NCBI RefSeq assembly: GCF_914767665.1 | Contig: NC_059505.1 | Location: 38,065,506-38,129,505 of the forward strand | From: Harmonia axyridis | Taxonomy: Eukaryota > Arthropoda > Insecta > Coleoptera > Coccinellidae | Length of the DNA: 64,000 nt | Direction: 5' to 3' | Shown: positions 34,331 to 46,375 of the stretch, in pieces | How positions within the stretch are numbered: position 1 is the first letter of the stretch | Layout of the letters: each line of letters begins with the position of its first letter | The notes under the pieces: model-generated | The model's input: only the letters and a program-made list of their open reading frames with translations | Databases searched by the model: none | What the model was told of the DNA's origin: nothing | Position numbers and translations under genes: made by a program

Positions 34331-34694
34331 ACCTCTTTTATTCAGCCAAGTGAGAAATAAGATCTATGCCAATGCTCTCTACAATTGAGTCAATACCTTT
34401 AAGATGGAATTCGTGCAGTAATCTTGCACGCTGTAGTACAAGCTCAAATGTGCGGTAGCAGTCATTTGGCTGATATCGTTAATAACAAACCTTTCTTTTC
34501 ACAATGAAATAAACATTCTGAAAGTTTACGAATTTTTATGAGTGCTTGATGGTGAAGACTTATTAAAACACCATATACCACTCAATAAACAACCTTATCT
34601 ACGTAAGCAACACCGCACGAACTTTAACACCGGTCACCTGCTAAATTCTATGACCGTATCCTCAAAATAGGCAGACTGTCGTAGCAGGCGAAGC
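34331..34694. other. Spacer, nothing recognised
   Basis: AT-rich, no domain. Confidence 0.35.
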
Positions 34695-35237
34695 GTGAAG
34701 CTCGTAGCTGGCGGATTTCACGGAACCAATTTAGATAGGATCTTTGGGCGAAATCGCAAGTGTAATGATTCAGTGAATCAAAACCGCCCCACGGGGTTTA
34801 TCGCAGCGTTGCAGCTTGCAGATGAGATTTATCTACTAATTTTAAGGGTGTTTATTAACGGAGATTTATATCTGGATTATACGGGACCAGCTCAGCGCGC
34901 CAAGGCCATTGGCTTATTTGCCGCCGGTTCATGTCTAGATGGAGGTGAGATTAGGCTGCGAGATTGTTTTTTATTGAGTTGTTCAGGTCGAGAATGTTAT
35001 ACTATATCGAAATCGTGGAAGGAACTAATTGAAGGCAATTTTAATATTACAGCATTTTATTTTCAATTGGAATGTTTTTTTTTCTGCTTGTATCGCTCCA
35101 ATTTTAGTAATGGCGTAGTTTTTACTCGACAAATGTCCAAAGATGACAACTTTAGAAGTAACAGCTGCTCAAGCAGCGGGCTAATTGAAACGAAACCTCT
35201 TTTTGGAAAACCGATCTATCCTACATATACTAACTGA
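34695..35237 (+). other. 180-codon ORF of unknown status
   Basis: It opens at ATG and runs to TGA without interruption, unusual for this window. The first ~100 residues fall in a GC-richer, apparently single-copy stretch (GFHGTNLDRIFGRNRKCND, then YLDYTGPAQRAKAIGLFAAG). The second half is AT-rich and low in quality (FYFQLECFFFCLYRSNFSN). No family, signal peptide or repeat was recognised. It may be a host exon followed by intron read-through, or chance. Confidence 0.2.
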
Positions 35238-37184
35238 CAAAGTATCTGCAACACTCAGAAAGAGCTGTTTCAATTTTAAATTTTTTTAGTAAAACATAGA
35301 TAGTATGTCAAGGAGTAAATGATTGAAATTTTGAGTGAAAAACAGAGGGTTCACAATTTTTTTGATAAATTTGTTTGCTCACCGCGATAATCTATACACT
35401 CCCCAACACGTCTCGGCATTGATGCGATAAGATGGTCTATTTCTTTGTCGTACTTCAAGTTTTCGGTCGTCTCGTCTTTGATTTGTTCGCGACTCGTCTT
35501 AATCTAGTCCGCGAACCGTCTTTTCGTCTAACGTCTTAAGTTTCAACCGACAGAACTTACTCTTACTTCGACTTAGACCGAACTTTACTCGTCTTCGACT
35601 CAACTTGAACTGACTCTCTGCCGATTGGAACTTACCCTGTCTCGGATATCGACCTCCCTTCTTTCGGCTTGACCACAACCTTAGGGAAAGTACCATCCAC
35701 TAGTCCAATAAGAGCTTTGCCGTACCGCCCACAAAGATCTTCTAGGATTCCTGGAAATCGAATATTCTCGAAGGACTAGAACCTGATACACAGATGTGAC
35801 ACATCTGGTACGACCGTATTGTCTTCGAACTTTCACAACCCCCCAGTTCAAGATTTACAACTCCATGACATATCTTCGACACCTCGAAGAATAACACATC
35901 CTTTTTACATTATATGTACAATAACAATTGGTTCCCTGTAAATTCATTGAAACTGTCATGCCCTCGACACTAGAAGAAACTAATAGGTCTCCAAGCATCC
36001 GGTTGACCATCTCAATTATTTACAGGGAACAATAACTGGATCCTACACTAATAATTTTGAAAAAGAAAACGTCTGAGGGAGTTAAATCCAAGCTATGAGT
36101 GACCAGTTCATGTAATTTCATGTAGAAAAAAAATTAAGCTGAAAAATGCATAAATATGCTTTCTTCATAACTCCAAACACAATGATCATCACCGGATGGT
36201 ATGACAATAAGAGCTATCAGCTGAATCCGCTGATGACCCATTTGCAAGCCCACTGTGTTTCTAATAACACCCTAGGATATTATTCCATTATCTGCAGAAA
36301 TTCCGGGGGAAGAAGAAAACTGATTCTGTTATAATGATGAACAGGAAATGTACAGGAAATGGCTTTTCACGTAGTCGCATTATCTTGTCGTATTTTCCTC
36401 ATTGTAAACAAGCCAAAGCCCGGACGCTGAGCGATAAGAAAACTCGACGAACTCAGTATTTTCTTATTTTCTCTTGATGGTTGCAGCTTCTATCTTTCGT
36501 ACAGGATATTTCAGGGTTAATTTTTTTTCTGCGATATGAAATTTTTCAATTTACGGATCTTTGTATTCATTATCTTTAAAATATCAGGTACCAACCAGAC
36601 CTAACCTAAATAGACCAGTCACTTTTTTATGCACATTTCCCTAGATGTCTACTTAAGAAAGACATTCTCCATTTAAACTGTGCAATTCTGCAGTCAGTGA
36701 AATAATAGTTGAAAGAATTGCATGGAGAATTCTGTAATCGACGAAAATGTAATTTCAGGAATTAGGGTGATTATTTAAATGTGATATTCTCCTTCTATTT
36801 TCGAATATGGTTCCATTGAACTGGTACAATTATGGGCTGCAATTTTCACTGGATCTTTCCTTGAACACTATGCCCTATCAGACGGTTAGTTATTTTCTTT
36901 TCCTTTGCATTCGAGCATTAACTTTAATTAGGTTGAGGTGATCTGTTTTTATTCAATGTACCAATGAAACTTTCTTTTAGAATTGCTTTGCCATGTCTTC
37001 TGGTTAAATTTTCATCTCACCATGAAATGTTAATCAGATGTAATAACAATAAAGTCAGTCCACTAAAGCTTTTGTTTGTTTTCCGTAATGCCATCAAAAA
37101 TTGACTAAAGACAGCCAAGTTACTTCGCTGAACGTTACAGGGAATAATGGTATTTTAGCTGAGTAGAAATCAGTCCCCCAAGGT
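35238..37184. other. No gene recognised; CGACTT/CGTCTT-rich tract at 35440-35690
   Basis: 35440-35690 is a degenerate array of CGTCTTCGACT- and AACTTACTC-like words, giving an Arg/Lys/Ser-rich minus-strand ORF (35499-35696) that is probably not real. The remainder to 37184 shows no domain or repeat partner. Confidence 0.35.
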
Positions 37185-37394
37185 GATAAAAACCTCTAGC
37201 ATCAGCTGACAGGGTTATGACATCCGAAGTTTGGGTAGTATATGATATATTAACATCAAGAGTGTATATAACATAACGTTATCGGATCCTTTTAGTGCAG
37301 AAACGAAGGAAAAACGTCCTCAAATACAAAACGAAAAAATTCTTCCTCACCAAGACAATGCTCCCTGTCAGAATCTATAAATACTATGGTCGAA
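37185..37394 (+). pseudogene. Mariner transposase relic (middle part)
   Basis: Like 21430-21625: SADRVMTSEVWVVYDILTSR from 'AGKVMASV...IIFIDY', then a TINS-type remnant. A K-rich stretch with CACCAAGACAATGCTCCCTG (37350) follows, the DNA for HQDNAPC at the second catalytic Asp. Frames shift several times. Confidence 0.5.
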
Positions 37395-37790
37395 TTGAAG
37401 AGAAAAACTCTGGTAGAATTTTCTTGGCTTAATCACTCCAGAAAGTTTTTTCGAAACTTTGGCTCTGCGAGATCTAAGAAGTATCTAATCATAGTAAAAA
37501 CATGCTACACCTCCTCACTGGAGTCCTCACAGGGCATTGAGAATGGGTCTAACAGAAAATGACGAGTGCAGATTCTGTGGAGAGGAAGAAACTCCGGATC
37601 ACCTGGTGACAGAATGCCTCACCTGCTTTGGACGCAAAACTTGTAGAAGTGAGAAATTAGCCTTCTTGAAGCCAAGCCAGACATTGGAGTTCATCAGAAC
37701 TCTGATACTGGAAGGCGAGCTGTGAATTAAGTTATGGGGAGAATGGTTCTGATGGGGGCACAATAGACGCAGTGAATCGAAACCTCCTTA
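37395..37790 (+). pseudogene. LINE family B relic, best preserved C-terminus
   Basis: The in-frame stretch 37537-37725 carries MRMGLTENDECRFCGEEETP and DHLVTECLTC, the terminal Cys/His knuckle (C-x2-C-x8-H-x4-C). It continues KLAFLKPSQTLEFIRTLILE and ends in a stop. Upstream, LEFSWLNHSRKFFRNFGSAR-type and LLTGVLTGH remnants are visible from ~37395. Confidence 0.65.
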
Positions 37791-38021
37791 ATTAAATCTT
37801 AATCTTAATGTTGATGAAAAAAGGTATCGCCAAGAGGTACCACAAAGACCTAGAAGAAAACATTCAAAATAGAAAGTTGTAGGTAGATGATTCCATTAGA
37901 TATTGTTCAGTAAGGTACAGAACAGAAGATCAGATTGCTCGCTGTTCTGAAAATGTCCTTTCTAGTGAATCAAAGCCTATATTCAATTCATCTTCCAGTT
38001 CACCAGCAGCGTAAATAATGA

Positions 38022-38957
38022 AGGGTGTTTTTTTTAGAGCTATAGAACTTCAAATTGCAATAAAACAACGATGGATAATTCGATTGACATGAATTTTATT
38101 TATCCGCAACATAATCTTGTGGCATTACATTTCAAATATGATTTCTGGCATATGAATGCCACGGCTGTCTCGGATGTAGTCCAATCTGGACGTCCAATTT
38201 TCGATGACTTTTTCCAACATTTGTGGCCGTATATCGGCAATAACACGGCGAATGTTGTCTTCCAAATGGTCAAGGGTTTGTGGCTTATCCGCATAGACCA
38301 ATTACTTTACATAACCCTAAAGAAAGTAGTCTAGCGGTGTTAAATCACAAGATCTTGGAGGCCAATTCACAGGTCCAAAACGTGAAATTAGGCGATCACC
38401 AAACGTGTCTTTCGAAGAATCGATTGTGGCACGAGCTGTGTGACATGTTGCGCCGTCTTGTTGGAACCACAACTCCTGGACATCGTGGTTGTTCAATTCA
38501 GGAATGAAAAAGTTAGTAATCATGGCTCTATACCGATCACCATTGACTGTAACGTTCTGGCCATCATCGTTTTTGAAGAAGTACGGACCAATAATTCCAC
38601 CAGCCCATAAAGCGCACCAAACAGTCAGTTTTTCTGAATGTAACGGTGTTTCGACATACACTTGAGGATTAGCTTCACTCCAAATGCGACAGTTTTGTTT
38701 GTTGACGTAGCCATTCAACCAGAAGTGCGCTTCATCGCTAAACAAAATAAAATGGCGTAGTGTGCGTTAAGTATTCCGCACAGAACCATAATTTTAGAAA
38801 TAAAATTGCACTATTTGCAAGCGTTGTTCAGACGTAAGTCTATTTACGATGAATTGCCATACCAAACTGAGAATAAATCACTTGACAGCTGTTAAATGGG
38901 TCACCATCTTGAACAGTAACGCCACCTCAAAGTTATATACCTCGAAAAAAACACCCT
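38022..38957 (-). mobile_element. Tc1/mariner DD41D-type element, internally deleted, copy 3
   Basis: Clear ends: left AGGGTGTTTTTTTTAGAGCT, right the complement of AGGGTGTTTTTTTCGAGGTA. The minus-strand catalytic half is open from MFSDEAHFWLNGYVNKQNCR (38745) through the second Asp (FQQDGATCHTA) to the third Asp (CDLTPLDYFL), where a stop at 38317 interrupts. The C-terminal KPQTLDHLEDNIRRV helix then resumes. The N-terminal half is joined at the same deletion junction as the other copies. The three catalytic Asp are present, but the protein is headless. Confidence 0.9.
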
Positions 38958-40599
38958 TTAATATAAATTTCGAAATTCCATCTGCATCTTTTCAACAGAT
39001 ATGAAAGCAAATCATTCCGCTTCTGAACATTCTGAATCAACCTCATCGAATCATCCGTTCCAAGCGAATCCAGTGAAACATCCAAAGAAATAATTCCCAA
39101 TCTGAAAAAAAATTCAATCTATACCTCTTACCGATTCGGCACTTCCTTCTTCGGATTTTCATTTTCGAACAACCAGAAGAGAGGCAGAGCATCAATGTTC
39201 CGACCAAATGAACGCGACATCGAACAGGCAAAAGAATCGATGAGTTTCCGATCCAAGGGCATATTGAAAAGTTCACAACAGATATTAAATGGAGCGGGGG
39301 AAAGTTCCAAAGACCTTTTCATTATTCTCAGGAATTAATCACTCAAATGTTCGTGCTCGAATGGAACGGACGCCAATGAACCGTCTAATTCGATTTGGAC
39401 TGTAAAAAAAAATGCTGACACGGAGGGTTCGAGAGATACACTTTTAGAGATGCAGCAGGTCTTTCTACCCCTCCGAGATGCATGGAAAATGCGATCGCTA
39501 GGTTTCTCTATCGATGTAATCCTTCGGTATCCTGTTTACGTGTGGATTTGCTTTGATTTTACGCCGATAGAAGCATTTCAGTATTATGTATTGCGGAATC
39601 AGTATTGTAGGATTGTTTCGGAGACTATTATCATTGGTATAGGCCTTTCTTTCAGTTATTAGAAGAGCAATTGTACTTTTTGACCAATCCCTTTATCATT
39701 TTTTCCTAATATTAGTAATTTTCTTCATCAATATTTCAATGATCTACTACTGATTGGTATGATATGCTCGAGAAAATATAAGAAACAAGTGAAATCATTC
39801 CTGATTGCAGGATGCTACTGTAGTGACTCTGTGCTTGCCCGAGAGATGGCGTTGTTGGCTTCGAGTCACAGTCTAATTCGGCACTGCTGAGTAGATGAAC
39901 TCAACGTAATACGAGAGAGTCACTATAGTCCATTATGGAGGAACGTGGATTTGTCAGAGAACACTGTGTACCAAACTGACGATTCCATCAGTGATCTCGG
40001 GATGAAACACCGCAATCCTCAGGGAGAAACTATTGAAGCTGAAATGAGTATTTTAGCTACATTAGTGCTTGATTCAATTTCCAACTTGGGATATTTATTT
40101 TTCGATAATAATACTAAAGAAAATATTTTGAAGAATTTCTCTCAAATTTGTCCAGAGAAATTCTAATTCTAGAAGATTCTTATATATGGGTCTTTTAAAC
40201 ATTTTTGTGTATTTTATTCTCTTGATTTTCAGTGGGAGCTTCTTTTAAATAACTTCATGCGTCCATATTCCAGCTGTCGTTGAAATGTTGTCTGATTGCA
40301 TTTGAGATCATTTTAATTCTGATTTATTGTTGCCTATGAATGATCACTGTATAAATTGAGTATTGTTGTTATTTTTTCTGATTCATAAAATGCATGCTAT
40401 ACCAAATATGATTTTCAAGTCAATGGAGATGTGGTAGATGGTTACAATATTTTTGGGCTTAGTTATTTTTTTTTCAATGTATGCTTTCTTGTTAAGTGTT
40501 TGGTCTATGACAATTCAATCAAGGAACTTTATATTCTCAGATTTAGTCATTCAAGAGTATATCTTTTGAGTTGTTCATAGTACCAAGTTAGTTTTGGCA
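38958..40599. other. Single-copy-looking DNA; short ORF 39945-40166
   Basis: 39000-39420 is a GC-richer island with no repeat partner. The + strand ORF 39945-40166 (73 codons, MDLSENTVYQTDDSISDLGM start, ending FSQICPEKF) follows a GGAACGTGGATTTGTCAG context. It has no recognisable domain or splice partner and is not called a gene. Confidence 0.35.
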
Positions 40600-41250
40600 T
40601 TGTTCAAAATAAGATTATTTTCTGTAAGCGAAGTTTCATTGTACTCCATGTGGTTGTCAGGAGCTTGAGATCTGGCCATGGTTACTCAACAATGGGAAGA
40701 TTTGTGTTATCTGCGTAATGTAGGCTCATAAGCATTTTCATTGTCCCACCTGACCATATACCAGGAAGAGAAGCAGTTCAACAATGCTACCTTGGGCTAT
40801 TCCCAATTTGATCTCCTTCAGGTCTGCCCTTATTTCCATCTGTACCAAATTTAGTTTTTCTTCGAAGATATGACTTGATACATCTTAGACTCCACAATTT
40901 TGGAGATTCTGAGCAGAATGTATGTCTCTTCAAAGTTGTATGCTTTGGGGAGGTCCAAGAGGAGATCTAGAGCGAGATCTCCATCCTCAAAGGCATCAGT
41001 TACTTTATTGACAAAGTGATTTATTGCTGTTTGAATGAACTTCCTTTTCAGTTATTCATGTTAGTTTTCCTTGAACAGAACATTTTCTATGACAAAGTTC
41101 ATAAGTTGATAACAGTAGACCATTTCCAAGATTCAGTGGAGTCAACATACTTATTGCCAAAATTAGTTTCTTTCACACTTTTGTTTAAACAATGTGGACA
41201 GATTCCTGTTCTTAAGGTGTTGTTTACTTCACAAAGGGTCAATATTTTCC
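40600..41250 (-). pseudogene. LINE reverse transcriptase relic
   Basis: On the minus strand from ~41030, AINHFVNKVTDAFEDGDLAL is followed by LDLLLDLPKAYNFEETYILL, a decayed 'LFLDLSKAFDT' RT block (first catalytic Asp region). Next YQVISSKKN and ADLKEIKLGIAQGSIVELLL remain from 'IKLGVPQGSILGPLLFL'. No long ORF survives. Confidence 0.65.
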
Positions 41251-42299
41251 ACAGATCTTTGATGTTATCATAGGAATACCTTGTATTCTATTGATGTGTT
41301 TGTTTTTCCTGATAATCGATCTCTATTGTTCTGTTGACGAAATTTCTCCTGATGTTTGGTGATTTTATAACAATTTATACCTTGAGCTTATGTTTCTTTG
41401 TTTAGTTTACATAGATTCAGTTATGTATCCCATACAGTTCCAGTTTGTGTGAAAGGTTAAAAAACTATTATTATTATCCTTTGACAGACTCCAGTATAGG
41501 CATTCGTTTCAGATTCTAGTTCAAATTGCCTGAACCGAAATTGTATAGGTAGATATCAAAATTTCATCCATTCGTAACCCTTTCCAGGTTCAAAATACCC
41601 TTCACGGAAAACCAAAAACCCCTCCATCTGTAAATATCGAAATAAAGAAACCACAAATTCCCTTCATACTTCTGAGAAGTCCCTCCAACAATACGAAACG
41701 AAACAAAAGAAGGTACATAAAGGCGAATGAATCAACGGAATCCCTCTGTACAATTAAGAAACGACTCAGAACGCTCAGCAGCGTCACGCCATGGCTCGGC
41801 CACCGAATTAAGCTGCAAGGAACGTCAGAAACCCAAGGTATTCCTGCAGGAATTTCAGGTATGCGTGCATTATTAACTCACCTTTCATTCAGTCGTTCCC
41901 GAGGGAGTCGGGAAGGGCTGGGAGGAAGCTGGGAAATTCATAGGTGCCTGAGGAGGGACAATGGGGCTCCGACGGTCAGTTTAGAGTCACGTGACCGACG
42001 TCGGGTTGGGCGTCGGAGGCATAGATGAGAAATTGGCGGGATGCCATTCGATGGTCCTCGTATGGGGGATCGTTTTAATATTCTGGGATTCTTCTGGGAG
42101 GTTTTTTCGTGGAGGAGAATTTTGATCGGTTGTTAATTTGGTGGTTTTGGTTTTTTGAGGTTGGGGAATTTTCTTCAATTCAGCTCCGAATGTCACTTGA
42201 CTTACTGTTCAAATTTCAAGGTTTGTTCGCTTCTTTCAAATTCGTATTCTTCTTCTTCATTATGCTAGATCAAATTGCTTGTTATTCTTCGTTTCTTTG
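41251..42299. other. Single-copy-looking DNA, no exon recognised
   Basis: 41580-42140 is less AT-rich, with GGGAGG-rich stretches and no repeat partner in the window. ORFs on both strands lack domains. Confidence 0.35.
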
Positions 42300-42700
42300 C
42301 CTGTAAGAATTCAGTATGGAGGTTATCACCCCAACGTTTGCTAGGTCTTACAGTGCTCCTCCGTCTTTCAACTGGAGATCTGTCTCTTGTTATTTGAGCC
42401 GTTCTAGAGGTTTCTGGTCTGGTTTCCACAGTGTTAGTAAAAAGGGTCTATAATATCCTAGATTTTACTTCAATACCTAAATGTTTGATAATCCAAATGA
42501 TATCTCTACGCCGATATGTCTGAACTTCTGCTTTTGCTATATTACATGAACCTCAATTAACAGTTTGCATCTGAGTGATGTTTGTGATGTGGTCTTGTAT
42601 TTTGTCTTGGACGTTGATATAACCATCTGAAATGTCTTCATCTGTTGGGGTGAACAGCTGCAATAGCCTCCGATCATCTTCGCATTCAGCTAATAATACT
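42300..42700 (-). pseudogene. Possible LINE-derived minus-strand relic
   Basis: The reverse strand reads ECEDDRRLLQLFTPTDED, then a broken middle, then TSRTAQITRDRSPVERRRST and VRPSKRWGDNLH. The last part recalls the 'GRP.KRW.DDL' end of LINE ORFs. Tentative. Confidence 0.35.
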
Positions 42701-42712
42701 AAATCATCAAAG

Positions 42713-42845
42713 AATCATCATCATCATCACTCAGCTCTTTGCGTCCACTGCTGGACATAAGCCTCCCCCATTTCTGCTCATTCCTTTCTGTCTTGAGCTT
42801 TTTGTATCCAGTTGCTTGCACATCTCTTTAGATCGTCCGTCATCA
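42713..42845 (-). mobile_element. RTE-type 3' tail with ATC microsatellite
   Basis: (ATC)n at 42713-42730 is followed by CTCTTTGCGTCCACTGCTGG then ACATAAGCCTCCCCCATTTC. The TTTGCGTCCACTGCTGGACATA phrase is a widespread 3' end of arthropod RTE-like retroposons. The microsatellite marks the 3' end, so the copy lies on the minus strand and is truncated to ~130 bp. Confidence 0.65.
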
Positions 42846-43583
42846 AAGAATAGTCATAATATAATGACCATTTCAAGCTTCCAGTTTAGCTTTCCTGCTG
42901 AAAGCGGCGACAAAACCAAGGAAACTCAAACAGTATATCGTGAGGTGGAAGGAACACTTTTTCCTTCACCATTTTTCTCTATTCGGCCTAGATGAAAAGA
43001 TTCAGCCATTTCAATTTTTATAATGAGCTATACCAACCCCGGAAACCTGCATACAGAAGTTTTTTCAAGCATATTAGATTGAAAATGAGCAACTTCATTC
43101 GAAAAACCAGTATAAACTCACTTTTGCAATTCCATTTAGTGAACGGAGTATTATTTATAATGAGTTACCGCTATTTCGTTGACGATAAAAACTGAATATT
43201 CTTCTTTTGGTCTCTATTTCATTGCCGATAATAATAACTTATTCAGTTATCAATCTCCATCTCAGTTCTGATATTCATTCCCAATCATTTATTTTATCGT
43301 TATTTATTTTAGTTTCTTTTTATTTCCATATAAGTAAATGATGTTCATCTGTGAACATTCTTCGAACGTTGCTAACTCGCCAAACAAAGAACACTATAAT
43401 GAAAAACAACTCCCTTCAGACCAACAAGCTGAATCTAAATGTATAGCAGCTAAAGTGATACTACGAAAGTGGTTTGAAAATTTTTTCAAATCGATGAGGA
43501 TTTAAATTGTAGGAGTTGAGGTTAACTAATTCAAATACCTTTATATTCAAATCAAGTCAGCTAGGTTCCTTTTATATAATTCC
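42846..43583. other. AT-rich spacer, nothing recognised
   Basis: A 67-codon + ORF (42992-43195) has no domain. Confidence 0.35.
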
Positions 43584-44178
43584 CTCAGAGTAATAAACAA
43601 AGAGTAATAAACAAAGAGGGAGCATAAGTCATTTTCAGTAAGCAAATTTTGTCCCCAACATGAACTATCAAATTTGACAGGAAGCGCGCGGAAATGAAAA
43701 CATATCTGTGATACGATATTTCACTCAATTCGCGAGTTTCTTCACAAAGAACGCACTTCTTATGTTCCATAGTGAATTAACGTTTTATATCTACTCAGAA
43801 TATATTGGAATAAATTCCTAAATATATCAGGAATTTAGAAAACAAACTTCAAGCGCGGCAAACGACGTGAAACAACCGATGACACTATAGGCAAAAGTTG
43901 CCAAACCTTGGATTTCAGCAGGTAGATACAGACAATAATAAATATTCTGATTATTAAAAACTCGACAATTAGGAAAATATCGGATTCCAAATATTCAAAT
44001 TTTCATATTTAAAAGCGAATCACTCAAAAAAATATATTTCATTCAATATTATAGACATTCATAATGATATAGTAAAATTCTGGATTTGAAAATATATCAC
44101 AATCCGACATTGTAATCTAACCATGTTGGGGACATGAAAAAACGTATACTCCCTCTATCTATGTTTATTACTCTATGA
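43584..44178 (-). mobile_element. Short TIR element family (P/THAP-like), copy 4
   Basis: Both ends are present: left CAGAGTAATAAACAAAGAG (with a 16-bp internal duplication of AGAGTAATAAACAA), right the complement of CATAGAGTAATAAACATAGA. The minus-strand ORF 43585-43770 begins MEHKKCVLCEETRELSEISY and continues HRYVFISARFLSNLIVHVGD. A Cys-x2-Cys followed by ...ISYHR resembles the start of a THAP DNA-binding domain. Length 595 bp. Confidence 0.8.
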
Positions 44179-44680
44179 TCATTCCAAATGAGAAAACTTT
44201 GCTTCTTTATTTTTATACGTGACAACATAACAAATATTAATTTCTGTGGGTTAAATTTAGCAGGAAGTTTCTGACGAAATAAAAGAAAATTTCGATATTT
44301 TGACACTGAATCATCGAGTCCAAATAAATCCAAGTGTCATCCACAGAACTTCGACGACCAAGAAGCCAAAATTCATTCAGAACTTCTGAAATCTTTCTGC
44401 CAGACATATTTCTCATTGTCCCCGGCACAGCCTACCGAGAAACGAAGAGGGCGGACCCTCAATACGCAGCGTGAAAAACAAAAATGCGAAATCCCCGTCA
44501 AATCCGGCTTCCCAAAACTCCCTGATCCCCTCGAAATAAGGATGAAAAGTCCATGAACAGGCTCTCTCCGAGACTAATTGATATCCGAACGGTGTAATTA
44601 GTGAGGGAGCTAAAGGATTCTGATATAATTATAAACCAGGGCAAATTTGAGTCCCTGAATCGGAACCCATTACTTCGATT
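44179..44680. other. Single-copy-looking DNA
   Basis: No domain recognised; 44430-44600 is less AT-rich. Confidence 0.35.
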
Positions 44681-46213
44681 AATACCTAATTTAGTTAATA
44701 CCCGTAAATAAATAGCAGATGCAGACTGGATGACGGCAGCAATTTCAGACCAATTTCCAGGCCCATCAAGAAATCAATCTCGGAGATCAAAGGTATTGGG
44801 GAGATTTCGGAGAGAGGGGAGGTAGCATCCCAAAGATTCTTATCAATGGATCTTCATTAGGGTGCATTGATCTATGATACTCGTAAAACTCATCAATTCT
44901 CAGAATTATTTACAGTCCAGGAAGTCTTGGATTCTTTTCCTTCTGATCTCTTTGGATATTGTGTTTTTTGTTGTTTCCCTACTAGAATTTTTAATATTGT
45001 AGGGTCTTTAGAAGTTTCTCTTTTGTCATAAACTGATTTATCGTATGTGTTCTTTCTTGACTCTTTTCCAGCCTTGTATTTTCTCCTCTTTGGTCTTTAT
45101 CATTTCTGATTTCGTTTACAATCTTAAAGACTTCTTTCAAGGGTCCAAGCTTCAGTTTGAACAAAAGCTCCTTTATTGTTTTTCGTGAATTGAGACTGTG
45201 GTGACATATAAGAACATAACCTTATTGGAAAAGGTAAGTGAAGGGTGCAGAATGGAGGAGAAAAAGGAGAAGCCTTAGAGATGGAATGCCATTTTGGTAA
45301 CAATGCAACAGTAGATTGTATAACATAACATGTTGTTTAAAAATCTGAGAGACACGTTAAATAAAAATCGAGCACTCTAATGTTATCCAGGATTTGGCAC
45401 TAGATTTGAATTCCCGTCCTTACAAGATGGCCATAATCCAAGAGCAACAGAATACCTAATTTAGTAAAAACCCTAAATAAATAGCAGATGCAGACTGGAT
45501 GACGGCAGCAATTTCAGACCAATTTCCAGTCCCATCAAGAAATCAATCTCGGAGATCAAAGGTATTGGGGAGATTTCGGAGAGAGGGGAGGTAGCATCCC
45601 AAAGATTCTTATCAATGGATCTTCATTAGGGTGCATTGATCTATGATACTCGTAAAACTCATCAATTCTCGGAATTATTTACAGTCCAGGAAGTCTTGGA
45701 TTCTTTTACTTCTCATCTCTTAGGATATTCATTTTTTTTGTTATTGCCCTGGTACCATTTTTAATATTGTCTTCAGAAGGTTCTCCTTTGCCATAAACTA
45801 AATTTTCGTGTGTTCTTTCTTCAATCATTTCCAGTATTGTATCTTCTCCTTTTTGGTCTTTATCATTTCTGCCTTCACTTACAATTTTAAAGACTTGACT
45901 CCAAGGGTCCAAGTTTCAGTCTGAACCAAAGCTCCTATATTGTTTTTTGTGAACTAAGACTGGTGACATATGAGAACATGACCTTGTTGGTTTAGGCAGT
46001 AAAGGTTGGAAAACGGAAAAGGAAGAGGAAAAGCCTCAAGGATGGAATGTCATTTTGGTAACAATTCAACAGTAAACTGTATAACGTCGCATGTTTGAAA
46101 ATTTGAGAAGAACTGGTTACTCTTTGAAAAAAATTGAGCACTGTTACCCAGGGCGTTCAGCACAGGCTTTGAACTCTGATCCTTACAAGATAATCATAAT
46201 CCAAAAGCAATAG
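44681..46213. repeat. Direct tandem duplication, period 770 bp
   Basis: AATACCTAATTTAGT starts at 44681 and again at 45451. Unit 1 is 44681-45450, unit 2 45451-46213, immediately adjacent. The first ~270 bp of the units differ at only a handful of positions, while the remaining ~500 bp differ by many substitutions and indels. A 68-codon minus-strand ORF (45706-45912, Lys/Glu-rich) falls in the diverged half of unit 2 and is interrupted in unit 1. No gene is recognised. Confidence 0.9.
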
Positions 46214-46375
46214 ACAACAAGAAGATTTTTCTGTGTGCTAGCAGCTTATTTTCCGTTGTTCAAAAACTACTAACTATAATATAGATTTGAAAACTGTATT
46301 TCATGAGGAGGTGGCCAGGAATTGACGTATGAAAGATTTTGCGATACGAGTAAAATTTGCATTCAATAAGAACCT

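Noticed and set aside
35499..35696. Basic minus-strand ORF like a ribosomal or histone-like protein
   Set aside because: It comes from the degenerate CGTCTT/CGACTT array, which gives a Lys/Arg/Ser bias in that frame.
45360..45450. Possible tRNA-derived SINE or tRNA remnant at the end of the tandem duplication units
   Set aside because: A box-B-like TTTGAATTC occurs, but no cloverleaf or box A could be built in either unit.
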